Assembly (NCBI RefSeq): GCF_012489685.1
Contig: NC_080042.1
Location: forward strand, 79,365,093 to 79,429,092
DNA from: Lotus japonicus
Taxonomy: Eukaryota; Streptophyta; Magnoliopsida; Fabales; Fabaceae
DNA: 64,000 nt
Reading direction: 5' to 3'
Below are positions 55,787 through 64,000 of this stretch, piece by piece. The notes under the pieces are model-generated. The model saw nothing but the letters and a program-made list of their open reading frames with translations. It was not told the origin of the DNA and did not search any database. Each line of letters starts with the position of its first letter. Position 1 is the stretch's first letter. A program made the position numbers and the translations under genes.

Positions 55787-57780
55787 TTGATGGAGGCTCC
55801 TATTTGGTTTTCTTATGACTTTTCCTTTTGATGTTTTAGTACTTGTGTATTTGGATTATTTCACTTTTGGTTCTTATGCTTGACTAACTTCAGTTCACTT
55901 TCCTTTGGATGAAACTAGTCTTTTTGGATGATGAGAAGCATGTTCAAGCGGTTTTCTAAAAATGTGTGCATTTCAATTGCTTGGTGGCATAGGCTTTGCA
56001 TGATAGAATTTGACTTGAGTTCAGAAAGGGTGTAACATCAAACACACCCTCCTTTTTATTCTTGAGTGATGAGTGTTCTCTTATGATCCCTGACATTCTT
56101 GAGCATGCCTAATTCTGATTTGATATACATGTTAGATTTAATGTGTTTATTTGAGCTTAGAAGAGACTTGGTAGGTTTTCTTGAGGCCTCAATTATTTGT
56201 TGTAAAAGCATGTATCACTAGTTGCCCCTTTTGAGCCTGAGATTAGTGCTAATTTTCTAGTAGTTTTAGATTGTTTTTAGTAGGTTTTTAGGAACTTTAT
56301 ATGATTAATAGGGTGTTTGCAGCTGGATTTAGTGTTTACGCTCTTTGTGTTGTGGCTTGAGCATTTTCTTAGTCTTTTCGGGTTATTTTCCTATGATTTG
56401 GTTCGTTTGATTCTTTGGTTTAGTGTGCAGGTATTTGTCATAGTCAATTAAAGGGAAAACCAGTGCCCCCCCCCTATTATTATCAAAAAAAAAAAAGGGA
56501 AAACCAGTGGTCAAGGCTCGGAGATGATCTTCACAAAGTCCACTCACAAGTCACAACTCACAAGGGCAATGCGTAAGAGCGATGTGTCAAGCCCATAAAT
56601 TTTATGCTTAGATATTTTTATCTATCAATTAATTCAATAATTTTGGCATATTTTATCAAATGTTTAGAAACGCGATCGTGTATATTTTATACGAATTAAT
56701 TGGAGAATACTTTTTATTTTCAATAATGTACTCTTGAATTCTGGTCAATGCATTTTCAATTTATGTTCTTTCATGTTTCTTTAACTTTATTTTAAGTTAT
56801 TGTAACATCTTTCATGTTCTTATTTATTTTAAGTTCTTATCATTTCAATTTGTGCCGGTGTTCATTGATGGGAGTTGAGTTTAACAACCTGTCAATTGGA
56901 ACTCACCACCCCTTTTATTGTAATTTTACTAAATTGACCTTAAAAATAAAAATCATTTCTTATATATCCTTTTCACCTTCCTCTTCCTTCTTTTCATTTT
57001 TTACCATCGTCACACCCCCTCATCTTCATCTTCTTCATCCCAATAAAAACACCCACTTTCTTCATCTCAACACTACCACAAATCATCTTTTTTATCATAT
57101 CCATAACATTTGGATCACTCCCAACACCATCAAGCTTCAAGGTTCATCATTTTTTAAAAAAAAATTGAAGTTCGATGTTTTTCACTCATAAAATTCATTT
57201 TTCGCATATATCTATCTGCTCACACTTATAAGTGCGAAAAAGTGTATAGTTTCCCTGGGGAAATGCGGGTCACCCAAATTTTTAGGGTTTGGGCCTGCCT
57301 AATAGGGTTGCAAAATATAACGTTTGTTACAGGGTTATAAATTACATTCCCGTGAATATGAGGGGAAGCCAAATGCTGTGATGCATGGGTACTTTGTTTT
57401 GTGGCATGGACCCGACCCGGTACCGGTACTCTAGGGTACTTTGTGGGTACTCTATTTTGTCATTTTTGCTATTGAACAATGTAGCATTTAACTTTTATGT
57501 TGTTGTGATGTTGAAAAATTAGTTGGTTTTATGTTGTTTTGTTGGACAATTGTATATTATGTCTTCAATGCTAGGAAGCAAATTGCCAATATTACCAGCA
57601 CCTTCGGCATTCATTGCATGTAATAGAAAAGGGTACATACAGAACAAGGACAAGGACAAGTTAAAAATTAATAATTAACCCGCCAACTCGTTAATAAACG
57701 GGGCGGGTTATTTGTTCTAGATATTACACAAATATTACACAAAATCCAATCAATGCTCCTAAATTGAAGAACACCCTTGA
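55787..57780. other. 3' flank of the transposon gene and AT-rich intergenic DNA
   Basis: A C9 tract and A12 tract lie at 56467-56500, bracketed by GGGAAAACCAGTG repeats. A possible LTR start, TGTCAAGCCCATAAATTTTATGC, lies at 56587. The motif TTTCCCTGGGGAAATGCGGGTC lies at 57251. No coding sequence is supported; the open frame at 56814-57191 is CT-rich low complexity. Confidence 0.45.
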
Positions 57781-57887
57781 CGCCTTGTGGTGAGCTTCAT
57801 CTGCTGGGTATCTTGTCTGGCGTTGGCACAACACAAAAAATTCAATGAGTGGGAGTGGCCTCAATATACAAAACAGAAAATTTGGGG

Positions 57888-58060
57888 CATTTAAATAACT
57901 TAATTACGAAACACAACTTAGCAACAAAAAATCAAAGCTATGTCCTGTCTTTTAATTAAATAAAAGTTAGAAGAAGTGAAGAACAGACCTGCAGAGACTT
58001 TTAATATAATCAACTTTTTTGGCATCCTTAAAGCTTAACCACATATCAATATTCCTAGCA
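57888..58060 (-). pseudogene. Duplicated last exon of the neighbouring gene
   Basis: About 150 bp around AACACAACTTAGCAACAAA, CTGCAGAGACTTTTAATATA and GGCATCCTTAAAGCTTAACC match 58383-58545 at about 90%. It carries the end of the exon (KVDYIKSLC) plus the following intron-side sequence. It lies downstream of the gene at 58466-59311, as a partial tandem copy. Confidence 0.7.
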
Positions 58061-58465
58061 GAAGGAGGACGATGAGAGGGTTTAAGAGTCCAAAATGTTG
58101 GAATTATAGGGAATTATAGGTTGATCAAGTTTCCTACTAATTTATTTGAAGATGTTAAGAGGTGGAATGACAAATTGTACCTCTTATAAGATGATGGCAA
58201 GTTACTAACAAAGTGTTTCTACCTCTCTACAAAAGATGAAATTGTTGGGGCGGAAGTGCTTAGGACATTAAATCAAATACTTAGTGTGCTATTCAAAGAT
58301 AGTGTGCTATTCAATCAAACACTTGGTGTTTTTGTTTAAAATCGGTAAAGCAAAGATTAAGGTTGAAGCTGAAATAGTGTTGGGGCATTTAACTAACTTA
58401 ATTGTGAAACACAACTTAGCAACAAACAAATCAAAGCTATGTCCTTTCTTTTAATTAAATAAAAG

Positions 58466-59311
58466 TTAGTAGAAGTGAAGAACAGACCTGCGGAGACTTT
58501 TAATATAATTAACTTTTTTGTCATCCTTCAAGCCTAACCACATTTCAACTCCAAAAAGACCATGGGCAGCAGCACCAAAATGTTCCACAGCAACACTCGC
58601 TTGTTCACCAGACAAAAGGCCAGCATTGACAAAAGAAGCGATTTTTGAAGTTGCCGATCTCCTCAAATCTGAAAATATTCTTAGCAAGTAAGATAAGCCA
58701 TATCTAGTCTAGAAATAAAATAAAAAATGTATGACAAGCATCCTTGTACACTGATATAAGCTGCAAGTAGTTACCCAATTCTTCAATGTCTTTTATGTTT
58801 TCGGAACATCTAAGATATGGACCTATTGATCCCTCAACTTCGAATGATGCAACATAAGCTAAAAACAAGTAAGAAGAAGAGAAAGGGTAAGATTGAGTTG
58901 AAAGGGATTGAAAAATTAAGGGAAGTTGATTTTGTTCAAATTTCTTTAATTTCCTGTTCTCCACATTTACACATGTTACCTGAAACCCTTGAAAATTTTG
59001 TGGATCTGGGCTCTGATAACCTTCTTCCTTGTTCTTCCATCAAGGATCTCTTTCTTTTTCGAACTACAGAGGAAAAATTGAAAAAAATTAAAGAAAAATT
59101 AAACCATAACTTTATGGAAAAGATGGAGCAAGAGTAAGAGTAGGAGATCGAGTAAGAGTAGGTTTTTCGAGCTACCTGAGAAAATCGGAATGTGAGCACG
59201 AGTTTCTGTGATAGTAGAAGTAGAAATTTGGGACATTTCAGATGAAGATGAAGAATCGGTGGATTCAGATCTTATTTGAAGAAGATAGAGCATTGAAGAA
59301 GGGCAAGGCAT
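58466..59311 (-). CDS. Small conserved-looking plant gene, at least three exons, family not recognised
   Basis: The first exon starts MPCPSSMLYLLQIRSESTDS and, after a Ser-rich stretch, ends at G|GTAGCT (about 59173). A middle exon (about 58860-58775) reads AYVASFEVEGSIGPYLRCSE with NIKDIEELG and donor G|GTAACT. A third (58673 to about 58487) opens at TTTTCAG|ATTTGAGG and reads DLRRSATSKIASFVNAGLLS then VAVEHFGAAAHGLFGVEMWL and DDKKVNYIKSLR, ending at a donor. The GC content and lack of stops suggest real coding sequence, but I cannot name the family. Downstream exons are missing or replaced by the partial duplication at 57.9 kb. Confidence 0.45.
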
Positions 59312-59450
59312 GATTGATTGATTGATGGTTCAACACAGCAGAAAACTTTTCCTCGAGAATATGCAAGCATTCAAGACACCGTCGACCAAATCTCCTCTTG
59401 AGATACGAGTACCCCTACTCTATAAGTGGTTATTATTGGGTTTTATTTGA

Positions 59451-60256
59451 GAAAATTAAAACTGGTTTGCTCTCTGACTACTCACGCATGAGCTTGGAAA
59501 TACCTACGCTCATGCGTAGATTGGCGAGCATGTCACTTAAGTGGTAAAGCCTCTGACTTGGTACGCATGCGCGGCCCAAAATATGCGCTCATGCGTGAGG
59601 AAATTTAAGAAAATTAAAACTGGTTTGCTCTCTGACTACTCACGCATGAGCATGGAAATACCTAAGCTCATGCGTAGATTGGCGAGCATGTCACTTAAGT
59701 GGTAAAGCCTCTGACTTGGTACGCATGAGCGGCCCAAAATATGCGTGACCTATCAGACGCGACTTAAACCAGCAGGCGCGTCCTTATGTTTCAAACCTTC
59801 TTCTTTTTCCTTCTGCGAACCAAAATCCATTTCTCCCCCATTTTCGAAACTCCATTCCTAAGTCTCTAGACTTGTTGGTTGTTCCATTCCTAAGAATTTG
59901 AGTCCTTAGTTCTCCTTTACTCTTTCATCTCTCAATTTCTCAAGGTATGTCTACTTTTGCTCCTCTTTTCTTCTTCTTGAGAAATTGGTAGAAACTTGCA
60001 TGTGGTAGGTTTTGGGTTGAATTGTTGGACTGAGTTGGAAGATTATTGATAGGAATGATGGATTGAATTAGGTTAGGTTACCCATTTGCATGATTGCTTT
60101 GATTTTGAACTATGCATGTCAAGTGTTCGATAAAATGCCTCTTTGAAATTCGCATATGTTTTAGGCATAATTATGAGTTGGTTGTTATTGATTGTTGATT
60201 TATATGTTGTTAGCAACTCATAGACATGATTTTGCATGGTTTGATTCTAGAAACTT
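59451..60256 (+). mobile_element. Second copy of the transposon leader, with 158-bp tandem head
   Basis: GAAAATTAAAACTGGTTTGC starts at 59451 and 59609, so the palindrome-rich head is tandemly duplicated. The rest follows 53735-54400 at about 95%, through the leader-intron donor (CTCAAG|GTATGT, 59945). It stops at TTGATTCTAGAA (60256), before any coding sequence, and is followed by a 40-bp repeat of its own interior (GAAACTTGCATGTGGTAGG). Confidence 0.75.
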
Positions 60257-60421
60257 GCATGTGGTAGGTTTTGGGTTGAATTGTTGGTTATGATGTTTGT
60301 AGTTCAATTTTCAATAGGGCTGAGAATGGGTTTGAGTTTGTTGTCAAATTTGTTAAGTTTTTGAAACTTTTGATTACGAATGAAGAAAGAAAGAAAAGAA
60401 AGGGGATTTTAACCATCAGAT

Positions 60422-60545
60422 GCTCGCGCCTCGCTTGAGCGAGACACATACCTCGCTTGAGCGAGACACATACCTCGCTTGAGTGATACATTCACAGATT
60501 CAAATTGCCCAACCCTATGTTGTTCTCGCTTGAGCTAGACACTCG
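60422..60545. repeat. 22-bp tandem repeat with CTCGCTTGAGCGAG near-palindrome
   Basis: CTCGCTTGAGCGAGACACATAC occurs twice in tandem (60431, 60453) with a third, partial copy (60475) and a fourth variant at 60527 (CTCGCTTGAGCTAGACAC). Similar CGCTTGAGCGAG words are found in legume retroelement leaders, so this is probably transposon-derived. Confidence 0.75.
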
Positions 60546-60615
60546 TTTTAGCCTATACAATTCTGTCTTGGCAAATTCTGAGTTGACACTCTACCTATTA
60601 TTGTTGAATGAAGGA

Positions 60616-61814
60616 ATGGCTTATAAGGGCAGTGGAAAATTGGATACGTTGGCAAGTTTATATGCGAAACTTGAGGAAAAGGATTCTGTATTTAAGAGGA
60701 AAATTGACCTTATTATATCAAACAATGGTCCAGGTAGTTGTCTTCTCCGACTAATGCAGATATCGCATGAATGCAACAACTTTCCTAGTAAATTGTGTGA
60801 TATTTTCATGGAAAAATATCAAGAAATTGATCCAAGGTTGAAATTTTATTCATTCAACATAAATGATATTCTCATAAATGTCACACTGGAAGATGTGCTA
60901 TTCATAACCGGGTTACCAATTGATGGGAAACCCGTTATCTCAGATACTGGCTATGATGAAGGCGCATTCTTATCCATATTTGGGATAGATAAAAAAGTTC
61001 TTTATATTACTGAGTTAGCAGATATTGCATGTGGGCAAGAGCCAGATGATAGGAGGATCTATGCTATACTGTTGATAGTGATCGTTTCCATAGTGGCCCC
61101 AACAGGGGATGGGCATGTATGTCGCTCCTCATACGTTCAATTCATTAAGAATTTGGACGATGTGAACAACTATGCATGGGGGGCTGCTTTACTCTCGTTC
61201 TTATATCGTGGGATGAGAAGGTACAAAACTGAAGAAAAGAAATTTGTTGATGGGAACACCTGGGTATTATTAGTAAGTAAATACATAATTTTTTTGTTGA
61301 ATTTTTCTTTTTTTTTTTATGATTTTTGATATTGAAGGAGTTGATATGTTTTTTTTTTCCTTTTATAGAGTTTTATGTTGTTCCACATTCCGAAGTTGCA
61401 GCAAGAACTTCAAATTGACCTCACAGTGCAGCCGCCAACACCTCTGTTATTTTCGGTTGTGAATTCATTGGAGAAGATTGGTCGAGACCATTATTCAAGA
61501 TATGTGCCGAAAGTAACTGCCTTGTTAAACTCTCTGGATGCCACGGTAAGGCTAAATTTGCTTCTAAATTTATTTTAACTTGATTTGACAGTCTTCTAAA
61601 TTTTAATTTAATTTTTTCTATAAAACAGGATATTAAGTGGCACCCATATACAAGGGAGATGCTGCCTGCTATGGTCCAAGAACAAATTTCTTTCACCACC
61701 CGTCTATCACCACTGTTCTGCTTAAATTATGTGGAACACCATCTTCCTCACCTTCTTGCCCCTGATAGTCCATTAACATGTGCCTGTACACACATGGTAG
61801 ACAAATTATGCTAA
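60616..61814 (+). CDS. Plant mobile domain (PMD) protein, three exons, intact as read
   Basis: Exons end/start at 61272 | 61369-61545 | 61629-61814, all GT-AG with phase 0. The start is uncertain: MAYKGSGKLDTLASLYAKLE (60616) is preferred because the longer frame from 60505 runs through the CTCGCTTGAGC repeat region. Hallmarks are NVTLEDVLFITGLPIDGKPV, NNYAWGAALLSFLYRGM, FHIPKLQQEL and DATDIKWHPYTREMLPAMVQ, ending CTHMVDKLC-stop. Length is about 340 residues, short of the ~500-600 seen in MAIN/MAIL proteins. PMD proteins are nuclear and are linked to silencing and genome stability in Arabidopsis. No fusion domain follows. It differs markedly from the two minus-strand PMD copies. Confidence 0.7.
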
Positions 61815-62696
61815 GCAGTTGTAACATCAAATACTAGAGAATGTTTTGTATTTTGTTAGTTATTGTCTTACTCCTACTTGGTTTCTTGATTCTTGTAGGG
61901 TATGTGCATTGTTGGAGACTTGGAGTACATGTTCGTTGTTTGCAGTTATTTGGCATGTCACTGGAGACATTTAGTGTCATGTCATTATCGTATTGTTTTG
62001 CACTTTTTTGGTACTGATTAAACTGGATTCCATTTGGTAATGGGATGTTTTCAGGATATTTGGCTATTTGCCATTTTATATGGTACTATTTCATGCTGTC
62101 TTTTTCAGGTTATTTGGTACTGTAACAGTTTTTCTCTGAAGCATCATTAATGATTTAGACTGTTTTAATATGTAATCATTTGATTAGCTAGTCACTGATG
62201 CTCCAAAAGAATTCTGTTAGTATTTAAAGTTTAAACTACTTAACTTAAGTGGTACTATAAAGAAAAATAAGGGGTTTTTTTGTCTTTTATTTTCATGCAT
62301 TATCACATATAGTTAATATTAACAAAATGTCACAAAAATAAAAGTTCCAACATTATCAAGTATACCTTTGCCAAAGTACCCAGAATATGAGTCAGCAAAT
62401 TGGACTTCCTATAAGGAAGGTCTATGTTAGGTGCAGGAATAGACTAGGGAAGGAATAAATAAGTGACTATCAGTTATCATATTTATTTATTATGAATAGG
62501 AGGCAGTTATACTTTTGTATTCAGTTTTTGGGAAGTTGTTGGTAGGAGGAACTAATCATTGGGAATAAGTTGTAACTTCCTCAGAAATGTGTATCTCTCT
62601 TTGCCTAGTAGTTAATATAATTCTCTGATTCAGTTTCATATTGATTCTGGATAAATTCGCTATACTTTGTTTTACTGTTTTACTGTGTTCATCTTA
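61815..62696. other. 3' flank of the PMD gene
   Basis: T-rich, with phrases repeated around TATTTGGCA / TTTTCAGG(A/T)TATTTGG (61945-62115). No coding sequence is seen. Confidence 0.45.
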
Positions 62697-62730
62697 CTAG
62701 GATTATACCCGTGCGATGCACGGAGGTTTA
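62697..62730 (-). mobile_element. Helitron-like 3' terminus
   Basis: On the minus strand a perfect hairpin (CCGTGC-ATC-GCACGG) is followed by GTATAATC and the terminal CTAG (62700-62697), then a host T. This is a textbook Helitron 3' end. The body would extend to the right, into AT-rich non-coding DNA. The 5' end (TC on the minus strand) was not identified. Confidence 0.7.
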
Positions 62731-63866
62731 ATCTCTGATTTTGTTTGCTTAACAAAATAATTGTATGTGAATGATGCACATTATATAATAAACATAATTA
62801 ATGCGATTGGAATTGATAATACATGAACTTAACCATGTCAAAAGTTTATGTTCTAAACATGTTAAAAGTAATTTTTTAAATTAATTATATTTTATATACA
62901 AATTTAGATATATAGTAATATTTAAAGTATGTAAATTGTAAATTATTTGTTGATTTTAATGAAGTTTTTCTAATAATTATTATTACTTGTATATTTTTTT
63001 TTTGAAACCAATTATTACTTTTATATTATAACAAAGAGAAAAACATGTAATTTTTAAGGTCCAAACCTTATAACAAAAGGATATTAAATGGTTCATAACA
63101 AAATTTAAGTGGAATGTAGGCTAATAGGCTAAATTGAGATAACTTATACTGATAAACAAATGTATATTGACTAAATGGAACTATTCCTATTACACAGCTT
63201 TGGTCCTCTTTCTAACATACATGTGTTTCAGAGTGATAGGATTGTTAGTCAAGTTAGGTTCTCAGTACCAGATCTAACACAGAGCTGGTTTGACCCTAGA
63301 CTTATCAGCATATATAGGCTAAGAGAGTGAGAGAGGGTTTATGCTGGAATTAGGATTGGAATTGGGACTTGGGAGAGAATAGAGGCATCAGAATCCCAGA
63401 ATTAGCATTTTCAGTTCAATTAGCATACTTTTACTAACATCATTACAATTACAACAAGAAGCTTTATATTAACAAGAAGAATTTAAAACATAGTATAATA
63501 TTTCAACAATTACTCTACTCTTAATTGTAGTTAGAATCAATTTTCTGTTAGCCTTTTCTGTTATCTAGTCGTTTGGTTGTTATATTATTTAGCTCGATTA
63601 CAGTTAGAGGCTTAGTTTCACATTATGTGTAACTACAAATAAATACTTTCAATTACATTAGTACAATCAGAAAATTCTCTACTTTTCTCTCATTTTCCTA
63701 TTAAGTACAGTAATAGCTGTGATACTTAAATATATAGTAAAATGTCTTTTTGCTAGATTAGAATACTTTTTTGCTAGATTATTGTAAAATGTCTTATATT
63801 TATGAACATGAAAAATTTAAAACAAGGTCTTATAATTAGGAACGAATAACTAGATTACTAAGTAGA
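62731..63866. other. AT-rich DNA, probably Helitron body and flank
   Basis: No coding sequence or clear terminal repeat is seen. Confidence 0.4.
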
Positions 63867-64000
63867 ATGAGTCTGAAAACTTCTTTGGATCAAGCTAGAA
63901 AAACAAAATTATCAAGTGCAAAAGAAATTGATACTGGAACTAAGTTCATCATGGATATGGTAGCGCAGCTCGCCACTGAAAGGGGGCGCATCAATAAACA
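63867..64000 (+). CDS. Partial exon running off the window edge
   Basis: After an acceptor-like ACTAAGTAG an open frame reads MSLKTSLDQARKTKLSSAKE and MDMVAQLATERGRINK and continues past the edge. It is more balanced in composition than its flank and helical in character. Family not recognised. It may be an internal exon, so the ATG need not be a start. Confidence 0.3.
   Translation, partial: MSLKTSLDQARKTKLSSAKEIDTGTKFIMDMVAQLATERGRINK

Noticed and set aside
56814..57191. 125-codon open frame on the plus strand
   Set aside because: CT-rich and low complexity, no family features, in a region that looks like decayed LTR.
59660..59745. tRNA-like phrase CACTTAAGTGGTAAAGCCTCTGAC
   Set aside because: Resembles an A box, but no B box or cloverleaf follows in any of the three copies; it is part of the transposon leader.

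Overview
The window looks like a nuclear segment of a eudicot plant, most likely a papilionoid legume. It is AT-rich, its genes are broken by GT-AG introns, and it carries F-box, PPR, plant mobile domain (PMD), JmjC (JMJ25-like) and FCP1-like gene pieces among many small transposons. The legume assignment rests on familiar dispersed repeats (the GGCTTAAATATGTTT repeat, the CTCGCTTGAGCGAG leader motif) and is an inference. There are no bacterial operons, rRNA genes, CRISPR arrays or intact tRNA genes.

Layout. 1-8.8 kb is gene-poor: a Harbinger-type MITE, a GC-rich G-box/ABRE promoter-like patch, a Helitron end, a miniature LTR element and a GC-rich patch that may be organellar DNA. 8.8-12.9 kb (minus strand) is a mosaic of a PMD gene, a JMJ25-like histone-demethylase N-terminal part and a PPR C-terminal part. 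13-18.4 kb holds tandem repeats and the first copy of a ~2.05 kb segmental duplication, interrupted by a 1.07 kb TIR element; the second copy is at 30.4-32.4 kb. 20-28.8 kb holds F-box pseudogenes and fragments, a displaced JMJ25 fragment and two adjacent large palindromes. 29-32.7 kb holds an unknown acidic ORF and an octapeptide-repeat gene family.

33.8-39.3 kb (minus strand) is the most interesting locus. Nine exons with matching splice phases join a PMD, a linker resembling the JMJ25 N-terminal region, and an FCP1/NIF-like phosphatase domain into one predicted 813-residue open frame. 39.4-44.5 kb holds a TIR element inside a (TA)n tract, a SINE with clear target duplications and a duplicated LTR-like unit. 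44.9-46.1 kb is an F-box/FBD pseudogene. 49.6-53.7 kb holds two RPA70-like OB-fold genes (one broken) around an AT-rich higher-order tandem repeat. 53.7-60.3 kb holds a broken 'putative plant transposon protein' gene, a second copy of its leader, and a small unidentified minus-strand gene. 60.5-61.8 kb is a third PMD gene, intact as read. A Helitron end lies at 62.7 kb and a partial exon reaches the right edge.

The theme is domain capture. Two PMD genes share the same downstream linker and a homologous intron, but one continues into a JMJ25 zinc-finger region and the other into an FCP1 phosphatase. All gene models were read by eye from splice signals and reading frame; none has transcript or database support here.
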